Positions 13,048 through 23,176 of a stretch of DNA of 64,000 bases are shown here, in pieces (the first letter of the stretch is position 1; each line of letters starts with the position of its first letter). Both the position numbers and the translations under genes were made by a program. Source of the stretch: Pipra filicauda (Eukaryota > Chordata > Aves > Passeriformes > Pipridae); the NCBI RefSeq assembly GCF_003945595.2, contig NW_024104402.1, positions 248,001 to 312,000 of the forward strand, read 5' to 3'. Under the pieces are notes generated by a model. That model did no database searches. It was not told where the DNA came from and saw only the letters and a list, made by a program, of their open reading frames with translations.

Positions 13048-13402
13048 TGTCCTGCTTTTGACTGGGATGGTGGTGCTGGTACAGAGCTGTATTTTTGGTT
13101 TTAATATGAGAATAATGTTGCTCAGTGGGTGGTGAGCAATGGTATTGTGCATTACTTGTTCCTCTCTGGTGTTATTTCTTTTTCTCTCTCCATTTCCCTC
13201 TCCATTACTATTAGTATTATTATTGTTGTTGTTATTATTATTATATTTTATTTTGTTTGAATTAGGAAACTGTTCTTATCTCAACCCATGAGGTGTTTGG
13301 GTTTTTTTTTAATTCTGATTCCTCTCCCCACTGTGGGTGTGTGGGGTGGGGGAGCGAGCGGCTGCGTGGTATTTAGTTGCCATCTGGGGTTAAACCATGA
13401 CA
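13048..13402 (+). mobile_element. Solo LTR, same family, internally deleted (copy 3, 355 bp)
   Basis: It starts TGTCCTGCTTTTGACTGGGA and ends GGGGTTAAACCATGACA, flanked by a perfect 5-bp duplication CATGG (13043-13047 and 13403-13407). Relative to copies 1 and 2 it lacks roughly 200-230 bp of the middle. The sequence jumps from the AATATGAGAATAATGTTG segment directly to GCTCAGTGGGTGGTGAGCAA. The TATA region is therefore gone, and the ATTAAA signal is also mutated. Both termini and the target duplication are intact, so the deletion came from within. Confidence 0.85.
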
Positions 13403-15819
13403 CATGGTCATAATACTAGCAAAGAAAGATGTTTCCAGCAGAGATAGAGATGGAGGGGTGAAGATGAGCCCATGAGCCCGTGACCCTTGATGGCTTGTGT
13501 GCTTGATGGCTTGTGGGAAATTTTCAGGGATTCCAATCTAGAGGAGGATAAGAGATAAAGGAGTATAGGGAGATGGCTGGAAATCCTCATTAAATAAGAT
13601 ACTGCAACATCTGCAGTTGGTATTCTGAAATCTGAGTGGAAAGATTAGACTGTTGCATATTAGCCCACAAGGCTAAAGTGCAGCTCTGCACTGTTGGTAC
13701 TTCTAATTGGCCTTGGGTACGGCAAGTACTTTGGTCTTGATGTACAAACAGTTTCATCTGTCAGTGTTGCAAATCTTTTGCTAAATGAATTAGTATTATT
13801 TCTGTCTCAGAAATGGGGAAATCAACACCCTAATAAATTTGGTGGCTTGCCTGAGATTGCAGTAGTATTTAGTTACTTGATGGCCATACATCAGATGTTC
13901 TGATGCTGCTGTAGTCTTTAAGCCAGGAAATCTTTCAGTGGTGCTGTGTGAGACAGTATGCTCCTTTCTTCTATTAGTTGTATTAGGTATTTCAGCAAAA
14001 AGCCAGAAGTTGGGGGACAGTCTTCCCAAGAGGCAAGATATCAGTGTTTGCCTAACTGCTGATGTTTTACTGCTCTGCAAGTCAGCAGCTGCAGTTGCTG
14101 TCGAGCTCAGGGGTGAGTGGGAGCCAGTGAGAGGCTGCCCCGGACCGCTGCCTCTCATGTGGCACTTCAGCAGGGAGCCCTGTGCCAGCCCTCCGACCCA
14201 GCGGGCAGTCTGTCCCCCTGCTCTCCTGGGCTTCTCTGTCACCTGCTGCTGGCCCCTGTGCTTGATCATGCTGGCTTTCCTGTCTATACAGCAAATGTCT
14301 CACAGCGGCCCTTCAATGTCATCCCCAGTGTGCACTCTGGGGAAATTCCTACCTGCCATGGAAAAGGCAGAAAACTCTGGAACCAATCTTATTCTACCAA
14401 TATTGATGGGGAATTTGGCCATTAATTTTGAACAGAATTGAGCTGAGTAGGATGCGTACATAATGTATTCAAGGTATAATTTTCTTTGCATACTACCTTG
14501 CATCTCACAAGGCTTCCCCCTTGTCGCTTCAGAAATACTTCTCATTAGCTGAATTCTTCTTGGTAGTCTTTCAAAGCACTTGACTTTTACAAGTGATAAT
14601 AAATGCAATAAATCTCTTTGCTTGCCAATAAAGAGACATGTTGATTCAGTCAGAAAAACATTGAAGCATTTGGAGTAAATTCAGGTGGGTGGAGTTATGA
14701 CTTGATAATTTAGTTTGGGTTTGAAAACAAACGGCCATGAGATAAGGACTGTGTAAACTAATGGTCTGCTGAGTGTTTGAGTGTTAGGGCTGGTGGAGTC
14801 ACATAGCCAGGTTACCAGTGGGTAATGATGATACTCTGCTGCCTGAGAGGTATTCTTCCCATTCTGCAATTCAGCTGCTGGCATGTCTTCTTGAAAATAT
14901 GCAAGAATGTGAAATAGCTGTTCGCTGGGTAGGGGAGGGAAAGCTATCGGCAAAAGAAAGTCTTAGCTAGTTATGACAGGAATTTCTAGTTCCAAAGAAT
15001 CAACAAAATGCTTCTTAGCCCTCTACTACGAAAATGAGGTGGTTGCCATTCTTGTCTAAAACTGAGAATTTCGCAACTGTCAGAGATTAAAAGAGGTAAC
15101 CAATGCCTTGAGAAACAGTATGGACACAGGCATGGAGGAGGATACAGTGGTAAACCTGGTTAAGTGGGATAATGTTGACTGTGGGCCAGCATAGAATTCC
15201 TGCAAGGTCTTGAGACAGCTGTCCTAACTTTTCTAAATAAAACAGCTAAAATGCTTAGTGACAGTCTCAGTGTCCAGGGAGGGCTGCATTAGAAAGGATA
15301 CTTGTATTTCTGAATTGAATTTTGTTATTTATATGTTTCTGCAGCAGACCTTTTCTATACTGAAAGTGAAATTTATTTTCAAGTGTACTAAATCTGCAAG
15401 CCTTCTTTATCCAGAGTAGAAAATCTTTGATTTTTGTGAGCCAACTACAAAACAATTCCCCGTACTTGCTTTGTGGGTGGAGAGTCATACGTGAGTTCTG
15501 TGGTGCAAATCACGGAAGCTGCTTGAGATCAGGCATGTAGCATATAGGAGACTGTACGTTCCAACTACTGCTGTCTAGACTGGGCAGCTTCTTTATTTTT
15601 AAATCAAGTTAGTTCCCTTCAATTAATTTAACTGATGGTAAGGGTTTTTTACTCAAGTTAATACCAGTTATGTCAGAGTATGGTAGCAGAGGAGAAAATG
15701 CACCATTCTTCTTAATTGAGTCAAGCCTTATTTTAAAGCAGATTTCCTTAAAGAAATAATTTTTATTCCCCCCTCGGCTGTTACTGCAGATTTCTGCAAC
15801 ACGGTTCTTTACTGCACAC
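13403..15819. other. Non-coding region between LTR copy 3 and the CpG island
   Basis: Overlapping open frames of up to 167 codons at 13.8-14.6 kb occur on both strands with no recognisable domain, and the stretch also carries a reverse MIR-like relic. GC content rises abruptly from about 15.8 kb. Confidence 0.65.
13805..13905 (-). mobile_element. MIR-like SINE relic (reverse orientation)
   Basis: CAGAAATGGGGAAATCAACA, then GGTGGCTTGCCTGAGATTGC, resembles the common reverse MIR pattern (AATGGGGAAACTGAGG ... TGACTTGCCCAAGGTCACAC). The match is partial and the limits are approximate. Confidence 0.35.
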
Positions 15820-16532
15820 GGTGCAGACAGACCCTCAGCGAGACCGTAGTTTCATGACACACAGAGTCAGCAGCAGAGCCCCCGTGCGCGATCCCCGCCT
15901 GTCGTTCCCGCACATCCCTGTGGGGCCCGGCTCCCGCTCACACCCGCGGGGCGGGTGCTTGGCTACCGCACTCCCGAGCGCGCAGCTGGGCCGGCAGGGT
16001 CGCCCGTCCTCGGCAAGAATTACCTGCCCGCCGGGAGGGTGTTCAGAGATGCCTCCCCCGCTTCTCTTGCGGGGGCAGGCAGTGGCAGGGCTGTGCTCTG
16101 CTAACCCTTGGGCTCCCGGGGCTCATCGGTGCCCGCAGCGGTTCAGAGGGGTCGGCCCGGCCGGGCCGGGGGTAAGGACACTCGCACAAGTGGGAGCACC
16201 GCGGCCGCCGGTTCGGGCGGGCAGCGCCGCCGCTTCTCTCCGCAGCGGGGACTTCCCCAGGCGCCTCCCGCCGCCCTCTCGCCCACGGACACCCGCCCGC
16301 CCCCGGGCAGCGCCGCCGGCCCGGCGCGACCCCGGCGCCGCCGCCGGGCGGGCGCCCCGCGGGAGGCACCGCCGGTCCCGCTGCCAGCCCGCGGAGCCGC
16401 CGCCCTCCCCCACCGCCGCCGGCCCTGCCTCCCTCCCTCCCTTACGCGGCTTCTCCCGTCGCGGCTGGCCCAGCCCACGTTTTCCGTCTCTCCCCTCCCT
16501 CCCTGGTCATGTGTCGCCTTTTTTGTTTGCAG

Positions 16533-16756
16533 TGGAAACAATTTTTCGCTCTCGGGCTCACACCGAGGCGACCGCTGCCCGTCGGGAGCGCGGGGCGGGC
16601 GGGCCCCATGCAGGCGGCGGAGCCCCGTGCGCCGGGACCCCCGCGGCACCCCCGGGGCTCGGGCTGAGGCGGGGGCGCGCCATGCCCGGCTCCGTCAGAT
16701 GAAAGTTTGCGCCACTGCCATGACGGGACCGCGGTGAGACCGCCGCCCCCCACCAG
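16533..16756 (+). other. FOXN3: Candidate FOXN3 5'UTR exon
   Basis: The right edge is a textbook donor, CACCAG|GTGAGT, at 16756/16757. The left edge is a good acceptor: a pyrimidine-rich stretch followed by TTTTTTGTTTGCAG ending at 16532. The segment may therefore be an internal untranslated exon, or the 3' part of a first exon if transcription begins upstream within the island. It contains short upstream ORFs: ATG at 16682 (6 codons), 16699 (12 codons) and 16720 (5 codons); the latter two share the stop at 16735-16737. All terminate before the donor, so none would run into the FOXN3 frame. The link to the 19269 exon is inferred from strand and order only. Confidence 0.55.
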
Positions 16757-17109
16757 GTGAGTTACTATTGTTGTTGTTGGCGGGGGTCGCCGCCGGGAGG
16801 GCGGCGCGGTGCAGTCCCGCCCGGCCCGGCCCGGCCCAGCCCGGCCCCGCGCCACAACTTGGCCGGGAGTTGGTGCGCGGCCCGGCGCGCGCGCCTCCGT
16901 GACCCCTCCGAGCCCGGCCATGCTCGCGCCGCGGGGGCGCGCCCGGCCCGAGCCAGTCCGGCGGTGCCCGCGCGGGGACCGCGGTGCGCGCGCGCGCAGG
17001 CACGTGCGGTCGGTGCGCGCAGGCGGCGCGCGGGCCCGGCGCGGGCCGGTGACATCTGCCCGGCATTGGCGGGGTGCGCGGCGCGCGCCGCCCGGCCCGG
17101 GCAGCGCCG

Positions 17110-17174
17110 GTCGCCTGGCAACGCCATTGATTGGCTGCGGCCCCGGCCAATGGGCGCCCGCCCCCGCCCCCCCC
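17110..17174. promoter_or_regulatory. Composite promoter module: RFX X-box, two CCAAT boxes, C-rich block
   Basis: A perfect X-box with a one-base spacer (GTCGCC-T-GGCAAC, 17110-17122) is followed by an inverted CCAAT (ATTGG, 17130-17134) and a direct CCAAT (17147-17151). Next is an uninterrupted C-rich block at 17157-17174 (runs of 3, 5 and 8 C separated by single G). RFX factors bind X-boxes, NF-Y binds CCAAT and SP/KLF factors bind C-rich GC boxes; RFX with NF-Y is a well-known cooperating pair. The spacing within 65 bp inside the CpG island is typical of a core promoter. Which strand it drives is not determined. The motif match is seen directly; occupancy is inferred. Confidence 0.6.
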
Positions 17175-17499
17175 GCGCGGCGGGAGGCGGGCAGGGGCTT
17201 TGCCCGGCGCCCCCCCCGGGCCGGGGCGTCCGCGGGTGCCCGTGGGCTCAGCTGCGGGACCGCGTGTGTCCGGCGCTCCTTTGTCTGCCGGTGGGGCGCC
17301 GCCACGGGCCTCGTTAGCAGTCCCCCCGGAACCCCCACGCGTGGCCCCAGCCGGGCCCCGCCGCCGCGGGGGCAGCCCCGGGCACCCCGCCCGCTCGCCG
17401 CGGCCCCGCCGACAGCCGCTGTCCGGCCGGGCCCCGCCGGCCCTCCCTGCTGGCCCGAGGGGGCTCCGCGGGGCCGCGGCCGCCCGGTCACCCCTGCTG

Positions 17500-17814
17500 C
17501 TTGAAGCGGGGAAAGAGAGACAGGGAGAAAAATCATGGAGTGATATGGCCCTTTGGGAGGGTACTGGCAAATAAGCAAATTAAACAGAAAGAGAGCAGTA
17601 TGTTGTCATAGCAACAGTGCAATTAAATTACTTTACTGTCAGCCATCATATAATTTTCCTGTTTAGAAGCTCATGGGACGTAACTTCCATTTGGAGTCAA
17701 AGTTGAGCGTGCGGCGTAGGTAGGCAATGCCGGAGCCCCAGGACGCCGGCGATTCCCTTGTTTACCTTCTGGCTGCGCTGGCTGCAGTTTTGAAAGCTAG
17801 GAAGTGGGACCGAC
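17500..17814 (+). other. FOXN3: Candidate alternative first exon ending at a GTAAGT donor (left edge unknown)
   Basis: A strong intronic donor sequence, GAC|GTAAGT, lies at 17814/17815, just downstream of the CpG island. The segment changes from GC-rich to mixed composition and contains an ATG at 17727 with G at -3. Spliced to the acceptor at 19268, that frame would run 33 codons and stop at the TAA at 19280-19282, directly abutting the FOXN3 ATG at 19283. It would therefore act as an upstream ORF. The exon also contains a forkhead-type site (TTGTTTAC, 17758-17765) and a GACGC motif (17742-17746). The left boundary is only a guess and the exon itself is inferred. Confidence 0.35.
17602..17615. 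promoter_or_regulatory. X-box-like palindrome (one mismatch)
   Basis: GTTGTCATAGCAAC matches the X-box consensus GTNRCC-N2-RGYAAC except for T in place of the first C of the left half. It sits at the 3' shoulder of the CpG island in an AT-rich, motif-dense stretch upstream of the candidate donor at 17815. It may be a weaker RFX site. Confidence 0.35.
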
Positions 17815-19268
17815 GTAAGTTTTGCCACACGGTGTTTATATCTGCCTTGGTATTTTTTCCTTTCCCTGATGCTACTCGTGTAAAACTACACATTCTCAGT
17901 ATCTTGAGTGATGGCGTGTATTGAGGGGTTTCTGTGCAGAAAAGTTCTGCGTTTTTATTTTTAGTATTGGCTGCTTTGGTGTAATGTGTTTATAGAAAGA
18001 CCCGAGGAACTTTCAGTTTTCATTTTTGCCCGTTTATAACAGCTAAAATAAAGTCCATCATTTCTCTTTCCCAGAATGGCTGCGTTGCTTTATTTTTCCT
18101 TGCAGATAGATGATTTATTCTATTGTTACCTGTAGGTTTTTTTACCTTTTGTTCATGGTATTGACTGTGTGACTGCATGACTTCAGGGAGCTGCTGAGGT
18201 TATGTTTTAGGTACAGGGAATCATTTTGTTCTTATTCAGTGTTTGTGCAGGAAGTCTCATCCTTTTAAAATTTATCATTAATTTAACTCTTTCAAACTGT
18301 TGTTCACATTTCCAGACCTAAATCCTGGCAGTTTGACTGCATATAGAAGCCAAGTGAGCCTGTCTCCTGCTTCTGAAGTAGAATTGTTGGTCTCCTATCT
18401 GATTCTCTTGAGTTGGGCAGGTGCCCAAGTTCACTGAGCTTAGAAGGGCTCAAGGCATCCTAAATATTACAGCTCACAGGTGTCCCCCTAGGGCCTGCTT
18501 ACATAGTACCCTCAGCAGCTCATCTGACCTCTCCCAGGCCACTGTTGAGCATTACAGCAGACTTTCTGACTGTTTTCTACCATGTTTGAAATACAGTTCA
18601 GCTAATGTTAGCATCTTCTCTGTTTACATATGTTTTAAAATGCTCTATTCCTCTGGCACTTGTTTCCCCATGTCTTGGCCCTGGTCCCAAAACTACCGTG
18701 TGTTGCTTTCTCTTCTCCTTTCTCCCGCCCTTGATGGTTTTGAAGTTCTGCCGTCATTTCTGAGTTTTGATGCAACTGAATCCATAGTCAAATTGGATAT
18801 TTGTCTGCCCTGGCCTTTAGCCAGAGTGACTTTAACATGGTGCTGTTGTATTGTCCTCAAATGTGAAACAGCTGAAATTGAAGAACTGTCCTTAAGTCAC
18901 TGTTACTTAGTTTTTTTTTTAAGTTCACATGCTTATTAAAGTGATACAGTCAGATACAATGAATGATTTGATACACCTGTTCATCATTAAAGGGACATGT
19001 CTCCGGGATTTCCTGTGTGGGTCTTCATGTTCATGCAGAACTGAGATATATCTGGATTATCATCTTATTCCATTGACTGAAATTTCTTTCTGTGTGCTGA
19101 CTTTAGATTATTTTACTCAACAGTTGTGGATGTTTGTGAACCTGTCAGGTGGCAAAAGGCTAAGTGACCAGTTAGGGAAAAGCTGTCCAAACACTATGCA
19201 GGATCTTTTTATGAGCTAACTTTTCTCTTCTGTTTCTTTCTCCCTTTCCTTTGGATTCACTCTCCCAG

Positions 19269-19825
19269 GAGTTGCTGTCTAAATGGGTCCAGTCATGCCT
19301 CCCAGTAAGAAGCCAGAGGGCTCAGGAATTAGTGTTCCCAGTGGACTGAGCCAGCGTTACCAAGATAGCGATTTATCAAAGGCACTTCACGATGACGAGG
19401 ACCTAGATTTCTCTTTGCCTGCCATCAGATTAGATAAAGGGGCCATGGAAGATGAAGAACTAACTAATTTGAACTGGTTACACGAGAGTAAGAACTTACT
19501 GAAAAGCTTTGGGGACTCGGTGTTAAGGAGTGTTAGCCCTGTTCAGGACATTGGTGATGACACGCCACCGTCTCCTGCCCACTCTGACATGCCCTACGAT
19601 GCCAAGCAGAACCCCAACTGCAAACCTCCTTATTCCTTTAGCTGCCTCATATTTATGGCCATTGAGGACTCACCAACCAAAAGACTGCCCGTAAAGGATA
19701 TATACAACTGGATCTTGGAACACTTTCCATATTTTGCAAACGCACCCACTGGATGGAAAAATTCTGTGAGACATAATCTATCCTTGAATAAGTGTTTTAA
19801 GAAAGTGGACAAAGACAGAAGTCAG
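19269..19825 (+). CDS. FOXN3: FOXN3 first coding exon (start codon plus most of the forkhead domain); CDS 19283-19825
   Basis: FOXN3 is a nuclear forkhead repressor, known as checkpoint suppressor 1. The exon follows a good acceptor (pyrimidine-rich tract ending CTCCCAG at 19268). It ends exactly on codon 181 at a CAG|GTAAG donor after 19825. The reading frame opens at 19283 ([10 protein letters not shown]), and the codon immediately before it is an in-frame TAA, which fixes the start. Residues about 55-72 ([18 protein letters not shown]) are the N-terminal block shared by FOXN2 and FOXN3. The [18 protein letters not shown] stretch and the remaining N-terminus match FOXN3, not FOXN2. The forkhead domain begins at about residue 114 ([17 protein letters not shown]). 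Recognition helix 3 is at 156-172 ([17 protein letters not shown]), with the conserved Asn160 and His164 base-contact positions intact. The start context is weak (T at -3, G at +4); a second Met at codon 5 has G at -3. From memory, the human protein differs at only a few N-terminal positions. Identity is very secure. Confidence 0.97.
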
Positions 19826-22024
19826 GTAAGTTTGGAACCATGGAAATGTATGTGGTGCTGAAAATATTCACCTGCTAATCCCAGAATGTGTCCTTAACAG
19901 TGAAATACAGAACATTCAACCCTGTCCCTGGTAACGTAGTTCATTAAATTCAGAGAGCCAACATTTCTTTAGCATTGCTCATTCTGATTTTATTAAATTC
20001 ATTGTCTAGACATCTGTAAGAAAGCACTCGGGGTGTGTGTGTGTGTTTTTTCTTTTCCCCCCAGCTGGTGTCTTCATGCATAGTGGTTAAATATTGTTTT
20101 TAGTTATCATGCTGTGGTAATGGTTTCCAGCTATACTAGATGAATGTAATCATGTTATAAATAGGCTGCTTGCTGTTCTTGGCTAATACAAATGTATAGT
20201 GAAAGGGTATGCCTTATGTAAGAGTCCATCTCTTTTTCCCTGGTCAGTGTTGTATTCTGAAAAAACTTTTTCTTACACCAGCAGAAGTAGTTCTGAATTT
20301 TGGTGATGAAGCTTTGTTCCATTTCAAGCAGGTTTTAGAAAAGCTCTTCAAAGAGATGAGACAGGTCTGGCATCAAAGGTGAAAATTACCGTTCCCCAAA
20401 ATTTCAGTTGTTCTCTCCCTGGGCTCACGTAGCTTCTGCGCCTGGTGCAGTGCAGAGGCCTGGGGAGCACATCTTTGCTTTCTGATCTCAGTTGTTGTCG
20501 CCTGGTTTCATTGCTGATTCCTCAGCGTCGTCTGCAGGAAGAGGCTGTGTGCGAGGGAATGGGGAAGCGGGCGGAGCAGCGGAGGCAGAAAGGACTGCCT
20601 CCACACAGCCTTCTACTGCGTCAGTGTGCCTGGGAGCAGGTATCAGTTTCCGAAGGGGACTGTCTCAAGAAGCAGTGGTCTGGATGAATCTTTGGCAAAG
20701 TACGGATATACTGATAAAAATATCAGCTTGCAGATTAATTTCAGAGGCCTTCCCACAGGTTAGGGAAATAAATAGCAGGTAAGATCAAATCACTGATGAT
20801 CTGTCTCTAAAACTGGCTGAAGATCAGACAGTGGACACTTTTCCCTGGCAGAAACAATAGATGCACTCAGATTTTGTATTTCAGTGAGGTAAATGCTGTG
20901 ATTGTCTTATAACTGGTTACCCTGAAACTAGACTTCTGTTGGTGGTGCTGTTCTCCCTATTTTGTGTGCTATTTAACTTCAAAAGCTGTGGAATAGGAGC
21001 TCAAGTAACTCTAGAGGAAGAGTCATATACTACCCTAAGCTAGGAACTTTTCATTTTAGGTTACTTAATTTTCTCTTCTCTGGAGCTTTCCCTTTTTAAA
21101 GGATTGACCCTTCTATCTTTCTTTTCTTTCTGTTTTTAAAAATACTATTACATAAAATCCATGTTTCCATATTGCTGATCACACACTATGTGTTGGTATT
21201 TTTATCAGTTAGTTGCTGTGAAAGATTGTGTGTGAGATTAAAAAAATCTGTTTCTGAACTGGATCTTGTTTTGTGTAAACCAGAGTCTTAAATTCTGGTT
21301 TGGAAGTGAGACTATAATAACAAACGCCACACCAGACTTTCGTGATCCTGTCCCAGACTGTAGAAAATCTTCACACAAAGCATTTAACCCCCCCCCAAAA
21401 TACTGTAACTTGCAAGGCATGTGTTTAACACTGCCATTTGTGTTTTGTTCAGTTCCTCTTCCTCTGTTTACAAGTTGACTATTCAGATTTCAACTTCCTT
21501 CCTATGAGGAGCTTCTCTTCATGTCTGTCTGTCAAATATCTGGCAGTCCACTGAGTTGATATGAACAATACCACAACGTGCTGCCTTTCCACAGGGAAGT
21601 GGCACAGCACCATGCATGACTAGTCACCTGTGTCTCAAATTCATGATTAGAACCATGGTTACATAGACAACAAGGTGTGGTGGGAGGCCCTGCCTCTATG
21701 AATAACAAGGTGGAGTTTTATTCATTCCTGGGAAATCCCAGATTATGAGAAAGAATTTCTTCCACTTTCTGGAGACGCTAATAACTGCAGGTAGCCAGCG
21801 TTAAGATGAGTGGGACGGGAATCTTAAAACATAAAATGCACCACAGCAGGTCTTTTAAGTCCCCTGCTGGGTTTTTCTCATGTCCTGGCCAAGAGATGTG
21901 GCAGACAGAGTCCTGAGCACAGAATTGGCCCTCAGTCAGAGTTGCTGAATCAGGTGCTTGACAGCTAATTGTGGACTTGGAAAGCAGTAAATGTCAACCG
22001 ATGGCTTTGAAAATACCTTCGTGT

Positions 22025-22044
22025 GTGTGCGTGCCCACGCACAC
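22025..22044. repeat. GTGTGCGTG hairpin
   Basis: GTGTGCGTG and CACGCACAC are separated by two bases, forming a 9-bp stem of alternating purine and pyrimidine. It follows a short GT run. It may be prone to Z-DNA or cruciform formation. Confidence 0.6.
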
Positions 22045-23176
22045 TTTGGGATTGATTCGAGTACCTTGCAGCAAATATATATGATGTTCAGAAGGAAAGT
22101 GTCCATCTAAAGGGTTCTGTGGGTTTGGTCTTGGGGCAGGGGAAAGGGGAGTTTTCATCTCTAAGGAATCATTTTGTGCCACTTATTCTCCTTTGCAGCC
22201 AGATCCTGCAAATTGCAGGTGTGGAGTCTGCCTGTTTTACTGTTTTTATGTGGAGGAAAAAAGGCAGCATTTAACAAATGGCATGTTATGAAATGCTAAC
22301 AAGATGGGCTCTGAAACATGTACAGTATGGGGGGAAGGAGTTAATCAGTGCTGAGAATTGCAGGCATTTGCTGGATGATGTGCATTGACACACTGCGAAA
22401 AGCTAGAAGCCTTTTCTCTCATAGTTGTGCTTTCCAGTGTTTGTGTAGCCTTTCAGTAATCGTTTTTCTAAAAAAAGTTCTGCTGAACACTTCATTCTTT
22501 TTTGAATTCCCTCTGCATAGTAGTTTTCTCAATCTTGGGTGCCACTAGTTTATATTCATGGGGCTAAATATGCATCTAATAGTTTGCAGCTTTTTCTGCC
22601 TGTGTATGAACGCTTCAATTTCCTGACCATTTCCTGATCATTGTAACAGAGAGGGGGGAAAAAAAAGGCAGGCTGCATCACTTCTGTTTTTGACTTGCCC
22701 TGTCCTGGTGCTTTTAGGTATGCCAGGAAAAGACGTTTTTCTGCTCGGATTTGTTTTTACACTGCTGCTATTCCACTTCAGCTGCAGTGCCATCCGGCTT
22801 ACCTGGCAAGCTGACAGCGTGGCTATTCGTGTAACTTTGCAATGAGGCTGATCTGGATCGAGACAGAGCTGGGCTGAAGAAGGGAAAATGCTGAGCCCTT
22901 GATTGTACAAACCTCTTTGCATTGAGCTCAGCAGTTTAATAGTAGTTGGCCAGGGTATGAAGTATCACATGATGGGGAATAGATGAGGAGTTCCCTGGCT
23001 TTGTTTATACTGCCAGACCTGTGAATTCACTTGTTCAGATTAATCCTATTGTGAACGTACAGATCTAAATGTCCTCTAGTGTGTGTCCCATTTAGTACAG
23101 CCCGTTAGTCCCTGACTTCCCTGACTTCCCTACCATCTGGTCCTTGGCTATAGAGAGGAATTTTTCTTGTATATGT

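Larger units (their letters stand above)
15820..17510. promoter_or_regulatory. CpG island, probable main FOXN3 promoter region
   Basis: About 1.7 kb with very dense CpG and GC content, in sharp contrast to AT-leaning flanks. It contains GC boxes (for example GGGGCGGGCGGG at 16592-16603), two CCAAT motifs, an X-box and many short overlapping GC-rich reading frames on both strands. Those frames, up to 378 codons, have proline/arginine/glycine/alanine compositions typical of a GC-rich shadow and are not called as genes. The island lies about 2 kb upstream of the first coding exon of FOXN3 on the same strand. Vertebrate housekeeping and developmental regulators often start in such islands, so promoter function is a strong inference. 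The exact start site cannot be read from sequence. Confidence 0.85.
16757..19268 (+). other. FOXN3: FOXN3 leader intron (between candidate 5'UTR exon and first coding exon)
   Basis: If the 16756 donor is used, this 2.5-kb stretch is intronic. It holds the downstream half of the CpG island, the X-box/CCAAT module, the alternative donor at 17815 and, from 18 kb, ordinary AT-leaning sequence. A 172-codon open frame at 18421-18939 shows no recognisable domain and no splice-compatible link to FOXN3; I treat it as chance. Confidence 0.5.

Noticed and set aside
13796..14608. Cluster of overlapping open frames (up to 167 codons) on both strands
   Set aside because: Several frames are open at once on both strands, with no motif and no consistent coding signal.
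15821..16702. 293-codon + strand open frame at the start of the CpG island
   Set aside because: Same GC-shadow composition. It contains candidate splice sites at 16171 and 16532 and has no continuation into the FOXN3 frame.
16442..17578. 378-codon minus-strand open frame and several other long frames in the main CpG island
   Set aside because: Composition is proline, arginine, glycine and alanine rich in every frame, as expected when stop codons are rare in GC-rich DNA. No domain is visible and frames overlap on both strands.
18421..18939. 172-codon + strand frame just upstream of the coding exon
   Set aside because: No recognisable family and no suitable splice junction to FOXN3; cysteine/leucine/serine-rich translation typical of non-coding DNA.
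19826..19861. Read-through of the FOXN3 frame past the donor into the intron (12 codons including stop)
   Set aside because: The donor CAG|GTAAGT is strong and the next exon joins in phase and completes the forkhead domain. A retained-intron product would lack the wings.
22110..22153. Possible G-quadruplex (four G runs)
   Set aside because: The first loop is too long for the usual criterion; only three well-spaced runs remain.
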